Shown: in pieces, positions 1-6,160 of the stretch
Layout: the number at the start of each line of letters is the position of its first letter
How positions within the stretch are numbered: the first letter of the stretch is position 1
From: Thermoplasmatota archaeon
GTDB lineage: Archaea > Thermoplasmatota > E2 > DHVEG-1
DNA: 8,778 bases
Reading direction: 5' to 3'
NCBI GenBank assembly: GCA_030612095.1
Contig: JAUWOO010000077.1
Span: 1 to 8,778, forward strand
The notes under the pieces: model-generated
Seen by the model: the letters and a program-made list of their open reading frames with translations, nothing else
Databases searched by the model: none
What the model was told of the DNA's origin: nothing
Program-made: the position numbers and the translations under genes

Positions 1-435
1 GAGATATTTCTGTTCATACCAAATAATTCAATCATCGGTGTCCAGAAATCCGAGGTGGACTACAATCTCCAGGTTGGCAAGGAATCCATTGTTTTGGGAA
101 ATTACGACATAAAGGGAAATGTGTTTATTGGGGATGGTTCGGTCATACAGGGATCATTAAAATCCACAGGAAATGTTTTTTGTGGTAAGAACGCAAAGAT
201 ACAGGGAAATATTAACTCAAATGGGGAAATAAAGGTAGATGAGAAAACAAACATAGCGGGAGATGTATCGGGCGGAAAGATTTATTTATCTAAAATCGCG
301 TCCGTTAACGGTATGCTTTATGCTAAGAATGGAATATCTTTTGTGACTCCATCTACGTATGAAGTCGAAGAAAAGGTGAAACGTTTCGAAAGTAATGTTG
401 GTATCTTAGATGAAGTTGACAGTATGTTGGAGTAG
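1..435 (+). CDS. Bactofilin-like polymer-forming beta-helix protein (5' end outside window)
   Basis: The reading frame is open from base 1 to the stop at 433-435, giving 144 visible codons, so the gene very probably begins to the left of the window. A GTG at 55 is a possible start, but the only purine-rich stretch (GAGG) abuts it with no spacing. The protein also reads naturally upstream of it. Residues about 25-115 are a ladder of short Gly/Val/Ile-rich turns (such as IKGNVFIGDGSVIQGSL, then GNVFCGKNAKIQGNI), the pattern of a right-handed beta-helix as in bactofilins (DUF583). Bactofilins self-assemble into cytoplasmic or membrane-linked filaments; whether this archaeal member polymerises is inferred. 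The tail, about 118-144, is charged and probably helical (EVEEKVKRFE). The stop lies five bases before ychF, which suggests co-transcription. A left-handed hexapeptide-repeat acyltransferase fold is a less likely alternative. Confidence 0.8.
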   Translation, partial: EIFLFIPNNSIIGVQKSEVDYNLQVGKESIVLGNYDIKGNVFIGDGSVIQGSLKSTGNVFCGKNAKIQGNINSNGEIKVDEKTNIAGDVSGGKIYLSKIASVNGMLYAKNGISFVTPSTYEVEEKVKRFESNVGILDEVDSMLE

Positions 436-440
436 CTAAA

Positions 441-1646
441 ATGAGTATGCAGATAGGCATAGTTGGGAAACCAAATGTAGGAAAATCCACGTTTTTTAAT
501 GCAGCCACAAATGCACATGCTGAAATAGCAAATTATCCTTTTACTACAATTGATGCCAATCATGGGGTAATGTATGTTCGTAAGCCTTGTCCTTGCAAGG
601 ATTTCAACGTTAAATGTACACCACACAATTCTGAATGTATCAATGGAACTAGATTTGTTCCTATTGAAGCCATAGATGTAGCAGGGCTAGTACCTGGCGC
701 AAGTGAAGGTAGAGGCCTGGGCAATAAGTTTCTCGACGATCTGAGGCAGGCACATGCTCTTATACATATTGTAGATGCATCTGGCAGTGCAGATGGCGAG
801 GGAAACCCATGTGGTTTGGGCAAATATGATCCTTTAAAGGACGTAGATTTTCTAGAACGAGAAATTGTTTATTGGCTAAAGGGAATTATCAAAAAAAGCT
901 GGGAGGCTATAGCGCGAAAATGCGAACTTGAAGGAAAAAAAATTGATAGAGTACTTGCAGAAAAATTAACTGGCCTGGGAATTAGAGAAGAGCATATATA
1001 TGCTGCCATCAGAAAATTAAATATCGATACTGACAAGCCATCCAAATGGACAGATGGGGAAATTCTAGATCTCTCCAAATATATTAGGAAAATCAGCAAA
1101 CCAATGCTGATAGCGTTTAACAAAAGTGACATTGCACCAGATGAACTAATTGCAAAATCAGACGAAATCAGAGAAAAGGGATATATTGTTGTTCCCACAA
1201 GCGCTGAAGCTGAGCTTGCACTAAACAATGCATCAACTAAGGGTCTGATTGAGTACAACCCTGGAAGTAGCGATTTTAAAATCACGAATGAATCAGATCT
1301 TAGCAATGAACAGCTTAAGGCTTTGAAATATATTAGAGAGTATGTATTAGAAAAACATGGTTCTACCGGCATTCAAAAATGTATAGAAGAATCAGTTAAA
1401 ATGTTGGATCTTATTGTTGTATACCCTGTGGAGGATGATACCCATCTTACTGACAAGGAGGGCAGGATTTTACCAGATGCATATTTTATGCCTCGTGGAA
1501 GTACCGCCAAGGATTTAGCCTATAAAGTTCACACGGATATTGGAGATCATTTTATACGTGGCATAGATGCAAGAACGCATCGCATCATCGGTTCAGACCA
1601 TGAATTAAAAGACGGGGATGTCGTCAGAATTGTAACAGATGCTTAA
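441..1646 (+). CDS. ychF: Redox-regulated/ribosome-associated ATPase YchF (OLA1 family), archaeal type
   Basis: This is a 401-residue member of the TRAFAC-class Obg-like P-loop proteins. Visible motifs are the P-loop GKPNVGKST (9-17), the switch II/G3 motif DVAGLVPGA (79-87), an NKSD at 227-230 in the G4 position, and SA at 254-255 (G5-like). A C-terminal TGS domain (about 327-400) includes YFMPRGSTAKDLA and ends DGDVVRIV. Family members prefer ATP over GTP and bind ribosomes. The role here is inferred from the family. Between the P-loop and G3 is a cysteine cluster, C50, C52, C59 and C66 (CPC...C...C), which looks like a metal or redox site. The region about 140-220 is a helical insertion. 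The start at 441 has GGAG eight bases upstream. An in-frame ATG at 447 would give a more family-typical N-terminus (MQIGIVG) but a poorer spacing. The length matches archaeal homologues. Confidence 0.95.
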   Translation: MSMQIGIVGKPNVGKSTFFNAATNAHAEIANYPFTTIDANHGVMYVRKPCPCKDFNVKCTPHNSECINGTRFVPIEAIDVAGLVPGASEGRGLGNKFLDDLRQAHALIHIVDASGSADGEGNPCGLGKYDPLKDVDFLEREIVYWLKGIIKKSWEAIARKCELEGKKIDRVLAEKLTGLGIREEHIYAAIRKLNIDTDKPSKWTDGEILDLSKYIRKISKPMLIAFNKSDIAPDELIAKSDEIREKGYIVVPTSAEAELALNNASTKGLIEYNPGSSDFKITNESDLSNEQLKALKYIREYVLEKHGSTGIQKCIEESVKMLDLIVVYPVEDDTHLTDKEGRILPDAYFMPRGSTAKDLAYKVHTDIGDHFIRGIDARTHRIIGSDHELKDGDVVRIVTDA

Positions 1647-1670
1647 AAATCGCAATTAGTTGACATTTAC

Positions 1671-1677
1671 TTTTTTT
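1671..1677 (+). terminator. T-run terminator after ychF
   Basis: A run of seven T lies 25 bases past the ychF stop, and a second run of six T is at 1714-1719. Archaeal RNA polymerase terminates at such U-tracts without a needed hairpin, and I see no strong stem upstream. It would end the bactofilin-ychF transcript. Confidence 0.5.
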
Positions 1678-1748
1678 ATCGCATTTAGTGCATTTAATTC
1701 TTCTTGCATGATGTTTTTTCCACCTGCACATATATCTGCGAATTAACT

Positions 1749-1757
1749 TTTTATATC
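1749..1757 (+). promoter_or_regulatory. TATA box for the two-TM membrane protein gene
   Basis: The sequence TTTTATATC fits an archaeal TATA element. A transcription start about 25 bases on (around 1780) would fall after a TTG at 1762 and before the TTG at 1822. This supports the later start for the gene. A 7-bp direct repeat (GCATTTA at 1681-1687 and 1690-1696) lies about 50 bases upstream, of unknown meaning. Confidence 0.5.
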
Positions 1758-1821
1758 TACTTTGTGTTACATTTTTTGGGATCACTCAACTCAGAAATTT
1801 GTTTTTCTAGGAGGGAAAAAG

Positions 1822-2181
1822 TTGCCGAGAAGAAAGGATAACAATAAGAATAATTTTTCAAAATTTATGGATAAAAGAATACCACTTGAAGAGATTCCCT
1901 TTAAAACTATGAAGATTACGTTACATGCTTTGAAATGGATTTTCCTTCTCATTTTTTTGTTTATTACCATTGGAATATTTGTACTATTTTTGACTGGCGG
2001 ACAAAACTATATGCAGGTCATACTTGGATATAGCATTGCAGGATTTTTCACGTTTTTTATGGGATATTTTGGTTGGATGCTTGCGGTAAGTATCATGGAA
2101 ATGATATCAGGCAAGGAATACAATCAAGAGGAACGTGGCGTGTCCTATTATGTCAGAAGAAGGAATAACTATAGGTTTTAA
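1822..2181 (+). CDS. Small two-TM membrane protein, function unknown
   Basis: A protein of 119 residues if it starts at the TTG at 1822. That start is chosen because a strong Shine-Dalgarno (AGGAGGG, 1809-1815) sits six bases before it and because the likely TATA box at 1749-1757 would put the transcript start after the earlier in-frame TTG at 1762. The N-terminus is strongly basic and polar (PRRKDNNKNN). Two hydrophobic helices follow, at about 38-58 and 65-92, separated by a short GGQN loop. The C-terminus is hydrophilic and ends in a basic patch (YVRRRNNYRF). Positive charge at both ends predicts both termini in the cytoplasm (positive-inside rule). I do not recognise the family and no catalytic motif is visible. 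It stands alone, with its own promoter and 80 bases before the next gene. Confidence 0.75.
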   Translation: MPRRKDNNKNNFSKFMDKRIPLEEIPFKTMKITLHALKWIFLLIFLFITIGIFVLFLTGGQNYMQVILGYSIAGFFTFFMGYFGWMLAVSIMEMISGKEYNQEERGVSYYVRRRNNYRF

Positions 2182-2250
2182 CTTTCCTGTTTTGGTCATG
2201 GAGACAATTAATTATTTATCTGAGTGATTGCAATATCCATATGTTTCTAT

Positions 2251-2258
2251 GAGGTGGA
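2251..2258 (+). promoter_or_regulatory. Shine-Dalgarno that places the TatD-like gene's start at a non-standard codon
   Basis: GAGGTGGA lies three bases before an in-frame CTG at 2262 and abuts an ATT at 2259. No in-frame ATG, GTG or TTG exists between the upstream in-frame stop (TGA 2250-2252) and the GTG at 2322. Starting at 2322 would remove the metal-binding HxH motif. This site therefore decides the start. Confidence 0.55.
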
Positions 2259-2261
2259 ATT

Positions 2262-3098
2262 CTGGTAGTAGTATTTGATAATCATCTTCATCTTAGCAGA
2301 GCGGGGCGTTTTTTAGACGCTGTGAAGGATTTTAAGAAAGCTGGTGGTACACATTTTGTTTTGTGTCAATTACCAATGACCAATCTAGTAATCAGGGATA
2401 AAAGTTATAAATCGTGTTATCAAGAGACTTTAGAAATGGCAAAGGAGATCCGCTCCAAGGTCGATATTGGAGTTTTTGTGACGGTTGGACCGTATCCAGT
2501 TGATCATATTAGATTAAGTAAAAAATTTGGAAGAGAAAAATCAATTCAGATAATGAAAAAAGGTATGGACCTTGCATCAGCACTTTGTGAAGAGCATAAA
2601 TGTATAGCCATCGGAGAGATCGGCAGACCCCATTTCCCAGTGGATGAACAAGTACTAATCGACTCAAATGAGATTCTTCTCCATGGAATGAAAAAGGCTA
2701 AAGATGCAGGTGTTCCTGTAGTGTTACATACCGAGAGTACCACTCCAGATCAATGTAAAGAACTTGCAGAAATGGGAAAAAAAGTTGGCTTACCACCACA
2801 TAAAATTGTTAAACATTATTCGCCGCCATTAGTACTAAAAAGTGAAAACTACGGCCTCATGCCTTCAGTCTTGGCAAGTAAAAAGAATATCACTGCCGCT
2901 GTTAAAAAAGGTACGCGGTTTATGATGGAGACGGATTATATTGACGACCCTCGCAGACCTGGAGCAGTCCTGAGTCCAAAGACAGTTCCCAAAAGAACAA
3001 GAGAGCTAATAGAAAAGGGAATGCTTACTGAAAAACAGATAAGCGAGATACACAGGGAGAATCCTGAAAAAACATATGGGATAAGTTTAGATGGATAG
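2262..3098 (+). CDS. TatD-like TIM-barrel metal-dependent hydrolase (archaeal COG1099 type)
   Basis: A 278-residue protein counting from the CTG at 2262. The reading from there begins (M)VVVFDNHLHLSRAG, giving the HxH motif (H8, H10) expected at the end of the first beta strand of the amidohydrolase/TatD fold. Further metal ligands in the right order are E119 (IGEIGRPH), H156 (VVLHTES), H185 (VKHYSPP) and D225 (METDYIDDP). All TatD metal ligands are therefore present only if the upstream start is used. TatD enzymes are metal-dependent phosphoesterases, some of them 3'-5' exonucleases. The substrate of this archaeal branch is, to my knowledge, not established. It is a soluble cytoplasmic protein with no signal peptide. 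Starting at the GTG at 2322 would give 258 residues without the HxH and is probably wrong. An ATG at 2241 is in frame but is stopped by TGA at 2250. It appears to be a single-gene unit. Confidence 0.88.
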   Translation: MVVVFDNHLHLSRAGRFLDAVKDFKKAGGTHFVLCQLPMTNLVIRDKSYKSCYQETLEMAKEIRSKVDIGVFVTVGPYPVDHIRLSKKFGREKSIQIMKKGMDLASALCEEHKCIAIGEIGRPHFPVDEQVLIDSNEILLHGMKKAKDAGVPVVLHTESTTPDQCKELAEMGKKVGLPPHKIVKHYSPPLVLKSENYGLMPSVLASKKNITAAVKKGTRFMMETDYIDDPRRPGAVLSPKTVPKRTRELIEKGMLTEKQISEIHRENPEKTYGISLDG

Positions 3099-3100
3099 GA

Positions 3101-3109
3101 TTTTAAATA
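3101..3109 (+). promoter_or_regulatory. TATA box before the OB-like membrane protein gene
   Basis: TTTTAAATA begins three bases after the TatD-like stop. A start of transcription about 25 bases downstream (around 3130) would leave only a short leader before the ATG at 3144, consistent with the weak Shine-Dalgarno there. Confidence 0.45.
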
Positions 3110-3143
3110 GATATTTTATTTGTTATTTGAGGCAGATGGTTAA

Positions 3144-3560
3144 ATGAGCCCAAAGAATGCAAATCGCAATTTGTGGAATATTATACTGGTAGTACTTGCA
3201 GCAATAATTATAGTTGCCGCATATATTCTTGCGAGTAATCCTGCAGATGAACCAAAGATTCTTTTCCCAGAGGATGTAATGAGTAACTATGAAGAATATC
3301 TTGGCAAAAGCATAGTAGTTGAGGGATACTATTACCATGAGAGCGGACCCGCAGGAAAGGGAAGTATCATATCAAGTATAATTCAAGAGGGACAATCATC
3401 AACAAATTACCAGCGTCTACCGGTAAACCATTCTACTATCAATACCACAGGTCTTCTGATTGACAAGGTTAAGTATAGATTCACAGGTCTTTTGCAGTCA
3501 GATGAATCAATCCCTGGAGATGCGTTCATACTAATTGCAGAAAAGATCGAACCAGCGTAA
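3144..3560 (+). CDS. Single-TM anchored protein with a small beta-rich (OB-like) outer domain
   Basis: A 138-residue protein. A polar, basic N-terminus (MSPKNANRNLW) is followed by one hydrophobic helix at about 12-30 (IILVVLAAIIIVAAYILA). The rest, with no further membrane segment, should lie outside the cell. That domain reads as short beta strands: ILFPEDVMSNYEEYLGKSIVVEGYYY, then LLIDKVKYRFTGLL, then FILIAEKIEP. The 'region near the membrane, GK-V-VEG-, later Y-FTG' pattern resembles OB-fold domains found in CcmE-like and nucleic-acid-binding-like exported proteins, but no haem-binding His motif of CcmE is present. The function is unknown. Only a weak GAGG lies upstream. T-rich sequence after the stop (about 3577-3588) may terminate it. 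Confidence 0.75.
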   Translation: MSPKNANRNLWNIILVVLAAIIIVAAYILASNPADEPKILFPEDVMSNYEEYLGKSIVVEGYYYHESGPAGKGSIISSIIQEGQSSTNYQRLPVNHSTINTTGLLIDKVKYRFTGLLQSDESIPGDAFILIAEKIEPA

Positions 3561-3634
3561 ATTTCCACATATATTCTTTTCTATTTTTAAAGGAGTTATA
3601 GCCATTTTTCATTTTGGCATTTTGACACATTAGA

Positions 3635-3643
3635 TTTAAGTAT
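3635..3643 (+). promoter_or_regulatory. Possible TATA box for the 51-residue protein gene
   Basis: TTTAAGTAT in an AT-rich stretch is a weak TATA match. It would place the transcript start near 3665-3670, about 40 bases before the chosen ATG. Confidence 0.3.
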
Positions 3644-3708
3644 GGCCAACAATAGAACATAACGTGCTACATAATAACATAATAAGAAGAAAAGAGATGG
3701 TGAGACAA

Positions 3709-3864
3709 ATGGGAAAAATAAGAGACGCACTAGGAGTGAAAATAGAAAGGAGAGAATTGAAGCCAGGCATGGAAGAAATAAATGTAGGAATGGATGAAGT
3801 AAAATTAGTAACTTATGAGGATGCACTCAATATAGCTCTGAGAGCGCTAGAAAAGCTTTACTAA
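3709..3864 (+). CDS. Small charged orphan protein (51 residues)
   Basis: The frame from ATG 3709 to TAA 3862-3864 encodes 51 residues, MGKIRDALGVK...ALEKLY. I chose this start because GGTGAG lies four bases upstream. In-frame ATG 3697 and GTG 3664 would add 4 and 15 residues. The protein is rich in Lys, Arg and Glu, with no cysteine, no membrane segment and no known motif. The C-terminal third (TYEDALNIALRALEKLY) is a clean amphipathic helix. The first two-thirds look like short strands (VKIERREL, INVGMDEVKLV). It is soluble and cytoplasmic, of unknown function. The amino-acid pattern looks coding rather than random. It converges on the pac2 gene across 47 bases that include a hairpin. Confidence 0.55.
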   Translation: MGKIRDALGVKIERRELKPGMEEINVGMDEVKLVTYEDALNIALRALEKLY

Positions 3865-3876
3865 AGTAAATTTGAT

Positions 3877-3919
3877 AAAAAAATAAGATTTTGGCTAGAT
3901 GTAAGTTTACTCTAGCCAA
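3877..3919 (-). terminator. Hairpin plus T-run terminator of the rpl44e-pac2 operon
   Basis: A perfect 9-bp inverted repeat (TTGGCTAGA at 3891-3899, TCTAGCCAA at 3911-3919) has an inner 4-bp pair GTAA/TTAC closing a two-base loop. On the minus strand it is followed by a T-rich tract ending in seven T (3883-3877). The pac2 stop codon (complement of 3912-3914) lies inside the first arm. On the plus strand it follows the 51-residue gene but lacks a strong T-run, so it mainly serves the minus-strand operon. Confidence 0.7.
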
Positions 3920-4679
3920 TATACCTTAATTCCTCCGATTTCTCTCCTCCAGAAAGGCCTTCCATTTCTCTCAGTTGATGAGCTATTTGTTCTATTTCCT
4001 TTGCCTTTTTTTCAAGTGCGGAGAGATTTACATCAATGTTTGTTATTTTCATGAGTATTTTTAGAACTGCTTTCGCACTTTTTGGATCTACTAAATAGCC
4101 TGGTGTCTCACCCATGAAACAGGTTCCTTCTAAACCTCTTATCTTACCAAGTCCCAGTATCAACCCACTGGCCCCCACTATTCCACCACCAGGTTCGTTC
4201 TTCTTGAATACTGCCCCATATTTTTTCATTTTTTTTACAAGATGAACGTCTGTAGTGGCACATAGCACTTTTGGCTTCTCTATGTCCTGTCCCAGACCAT
4301 ATCCGCCCAAAGTATACATCTCTTTTACCCCAAGTTCCTCAACAATATCTAGTATTTTTTCCACAAGTTCATATTGGCCATGAGATGAAAGACCTTGATA
4401 ATCACCAGTCAATAAAACAAGATCCCTTTGATCCTTTTTCTTTGCCTTCCAATAATAAAACTCATTTTTAACAAGTTCAATGGTTCCATCAGGATTTATA
4501 AAAACTTGTGGCGGGAAATCCTTGCTATATATCTCTGCAAACTTAGACGCGTCTATGCTATCTATCAGATGTTCCACGGCCAGTTTTCCCACATTTCCAA
4601 TACCTGGAAGCCCCTCTATTAATACAGGGTCCTTTAACTTAGGAACTTTTGCAACATGCTCTACAGTAACATAATCCAT
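3912..4679 (-). CDS. PAC2-family proteasome-assembly chaperone (COG2047, PbaB-like)
   Basis: A 255-residue protein of the archaeal PAC2 family, related to eukaryotic PAC1-PAC2 proteasome-assembly chaperones and to archaeal PbaA/PbaB. The family signature EGLPGIGNVGKLAVEHLID is at 22-40. Later come LLTGDYQG (about 89-96), TLGGYGLG (123-130) and the glycine-rich loop EPGGGIVGASGLILGLG (162-178), then GETPGYLVDPKSA (190-202). A charged, likely coiled helix (about 219-240) follows. In PbaA and some relatives a C-terminal HbYX tripeptide docks into proteasome alpha-ring pockets. Here the last residues are LRYIG, a Tyr in the third-to-last place, not a true HbYX end. It is the last gene of the operon, starting three bases after the nop10 stop. 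A Shine-Dalgarno GAGGTG lies inside the nop10 coding end. It acts in the cytoplasm. Confidence 0.9.
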   Translation of the reverse strand: MDYVTVEHVAKVPKLKDPVLIEGLPGIGNVGKLAVEHLIDSIDASKFAEIYSKDFPPQVFINPDGTIELVKNEFYYWKAKKKDQRDLVLLTGDYQGLSSHGQYELVEKILDIVEELGVKEMYTLGGYGLGQDIEKPKVLCATTDVHLVKKMKKYGAVFKKNEPGGGIVGASGLILGLGKIRGLEGTCFMGETPGYLVDPKSAKAVLKILMKITNIDVNLSALEKKAKEIEQIAHQLREMEGLSGGEKSEELRYIG

Positions 4680-4682
4680 TTT

Positions 4683-4847
4683 TCATACACCTCTTTCCAT
4701 TTTTTTCAATTTTCTTCTATATTTGCCATAGTGATCCTGTGGTGAAAATCTAGGCGGATTTCGTGATATGGTTTTCCCCCTACATTCATCACAAATCACA
4801 TCTAAAGTATATTCTTTACAATTTTTACAATAAAATAGATTTGACAT
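4683..4847 (-). CDS. nop10: H/ACA ribonucleoprotein subunit Nop10
   Basis: A 54-residue protein on the minus strand, beginning MSNLFYCKNCKEYTLD and ending KKMERGV. It has the archaeal Nop10 layout: an N-terminal zinc ribbon with four cysteines, C7-x2-C10 and C19-x2-C22, then the conserved RNPPRFSPQDHYGKYRR segment (29-45). That segment packs on Cbf5 (dyskerin) in the H/ACA pseudouridine-synthase complex. The complex converts uridine to pseudouridine in rRNA under guide-RNA direction. The start ATG follows the eif2a stop with no gap (TAG|ATG), and GAGG in the end of eif2a is its Shine-Dalgarno. The length fits the family (about 55-60). It is short enough to be missed by automated gene callers. 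Confidence 0.95.
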   Translation of the reverse strand: MSNLFYCKNCKEYTLDVICDECRGKTISRNPPRFSPQDHYGKYRRKLKKMERGV

Positions 4848-5636
4848 CTATTCCTCTACCTTTCGATGAAACTCACAAGTTCCATCATATTTTTTAATAT
4901 ATTCGCTGATTTTCTCCACAGCCTTTTTCAGTTCATCCTCGGCTATTTTATAATCAGGGGCCTTAACAGCGATTATGTATCTCGGTGCTCCAATATATTT
5001 TACCTGAATCTCAACATCTTCAAATTCACTCTGCTCAGCGTTTAAAAGAGCAACACGAATATGATCGACACCATCTGGAAGCCAAGAATTAACCTCAAGA
5101 TGGCCCGTTATCTCCACAAATGGAATTGATATGTTATCCCTTGCCACTGCCTCAAAATCTTCTAACCAATTTCCACCAAACCCATCGCTTCGTACAGTTT
5201 CTACATCATATACAAACTCCTCAAAAGCTGCATATAATGAACCATATTTTTTAATTAGATCGCTACCAAAATCCCGATAGCACTGTTCAACTGGCAAATT
5301 TAGTCTACTAGAAACCATCTCCATGAGTCGCTCTGCTTTCTTGGCATTCTTCCACTCTTGGACTTTTTCCCGCCTTTGATGTTCGTTAACTCTTTTGAGG
5401 GAAAGATCGACATGATTTTTTGATCTGTCTACATGCATTACTTTACAGACAACTTTCTGTTTTTCCTTTATGTGGTTACGGATACGTTTAACCCAACCTG
5501 TAGCAATCTCTGCTATGTGGATGAACCCTTCCCTATTGGGATATTCATCAAGTGATACAAACGCCCCATAATTCTGAACTTTTACAACACTACCTACAAT
5601 AAGTTCTCCTTCGTCTGGATAATCCTTTCGTATCAT
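4848..5636 (-). CDS. eif2a: Translation initiation factor aIF2, alpha subunit
   Basis: A 262-residue protein, the usual length for archaeal aIF2-alpha. Domains in order are an S1-type OB fold (about 10-84, with GAFVSLDEY, EGFIHIAEIA and VDLSLKRV), a central helical domain (about 88-170), and a C-terminal alpha/beta domain (about 172-258, including KYIGAPRYIIAVKAPDY at 213-229). The C-terminal domain contacts the gamma subunit. The aIF2 heterotrimer delivers initiator Met-tRNA to the small subunit. By eye the eukaryotic regulatory Ser51 position falls at A45-T46 (AEIATGW), so the classical phosphorylation site is not conserved. The gene starts 17 bases after the rps27e stop, with only a weak AAAGGT as ribosome site. 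It ends directly at nop10. Confidence 0.96.
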   Translation of the reverse strand: MIRKDYPDEGELIVGSVVKVQNYGAFVSLDEYPNREGFIHIAEIATGWVKRIRNHIKEKQKVVCKVMHVDRSKNHVDLSLKRVNEHQRREKVQEWKNAKKAERLMEMVSSRLNLPVEQCYRDFGSDLIKKYGSLYAAFEEFVYDVETVRSDGFGGNWLEDFEAVARDNISIPFVEITGHLEVNSWLPDGVDHIRVALLNAEQSEFEDVEIQVKYIGAPRYIIAVKAPDYKIAEDELKKAVEKISEYIKKYDGTCEFHRKVEE

Positions 5637-5653
5637 GATATTAAACCTTTGTT

Positions 5654-5830
5654 TTATTCGATAACTTCTAAAATCTCACCCTTTATTTTTGCCTTGCCGC
5701 CACAAGGCATAGCTAACTTACTACCACATATATGACACGACACCGTAGTACTAGCCTTGTTGAATAAAACTTGTTCATTCTCACAGTCTTTACATCTTAC
5801 CTTAATGAATTTACTACCAGGTTTTTTCAT
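5654..5830 (-). CDS. rps27e: Ribosomal protein S27e (zinc ribbon)
   Basis: A 58-residue protein on the minus strand, beginning MKKPGSKFIKVRCKDC and ending GEILEVIE. It shows the S27e zinc ribbon: C13-x2-C16 and C32-x2-C35, with the conserved VSCHICG (30-36) and PCGGKAKI (42-49). It is a structural protein of the small ribosomal subunit in archaea and eukaryotes. The start ATG lies three bases after the rpl44e stop, and GGTGAG at the end of rpl44e is its Shine-Dalgarno. The length is normal (about 60 in archaea). No alternative start is plausible because upstream sequence is the coding end of rpl44e. Confidence 0.95.
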   Translation of the reverse strand: MKKPGSKFIKVRCKDCENEQVLFNKASTTVSCHICGSKLAMPCGGKAKIKGEILEVIE

Positions 5831-5833
5831 ACA

Positions 5834-6112
5834 TTACTCACCTATATCTAGTTTTTTTGTTCTTTGATTTGGAGGTTGATGAATCTTTTTACATATAGAA
5901 CACTTGAATTTCAATGCTATGCGCCTACTGGTCTTCTCACGTCCTTCTGGTTTTGGTCTTGGAAATCCCCTGTACCCACGCATTACACGACGGAAACGAC
6001 GCTGACCTTGTTTTAGTTCACTAGCCTTTCTCTTTTTTATTTTATCGACATCGTGTACTGTATGTTTCTTGCAGTGAGGGCAATACCTTTTGACTTTCCT
6101 TGGTCTTTTCAT
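5834..6112 (-). CDS. rpl44e: Ribosomal protein L44e (eL42)
   Basis: A 92-residue, very basic protein, the normal length. It has an N-terminal zinc pair C11-x2-C14 (RYCPHCKKHTVH), a long Arg/Lys-rich middle with GQRRFRRVMRGYRGFPRPKP (36-55), and a second zinc pair C71-x2-C74 (FKCSICKK). It sits near the E site of the large subunit. The start at ATG 6112 is chosen over the TTG two codons upstream because AAGGAG lies six bases before the ATG, and because the family starts MKxP. It is the first gene of the operon, about 50 bases from the TATA box. Confidence 0.96.
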   Translation of the reverse strand: MKRPRKVKRYCPHCKKHTVHDVDKIKKRKASELKQGQRRFRRVMRGYRGFPRPKPEGREKTSRRIALKFKCSICKKIHQPPNQRTKKLDIGE

Positions 6113-6160
6113 GTGCAACTCCTTTAATATTGCTTTAGATTGTAAGCGTAATAAGGAGGT

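Noticed and set aside
869..1372. A 167-codon frame on the minus strand inside ychF
   Set aside because: It lies wholly opposite a well-conserved gene, has a low-complexity Ser/Leu/Ile-rich product and no ribosome site; a shadow of ychF coding.
1762..1821. Upstream TTG start for the two-TM membrane protein (20 more residues)
   Set aside because: No Shine-Dalgarno, and the likely TATA box at 1749-1757 would start the transcript after it; the TTG at 1822 has AGGAGGG in the right place.
3596..3826. A 76-codon minus-strand frame opposite the 51-residue gene
   Set aside because: A Leu/Phe/Ser-rich product typical of reading against a Lys/Glu-rich gene; no ribosome site, and the plus-strand frame has better signals.
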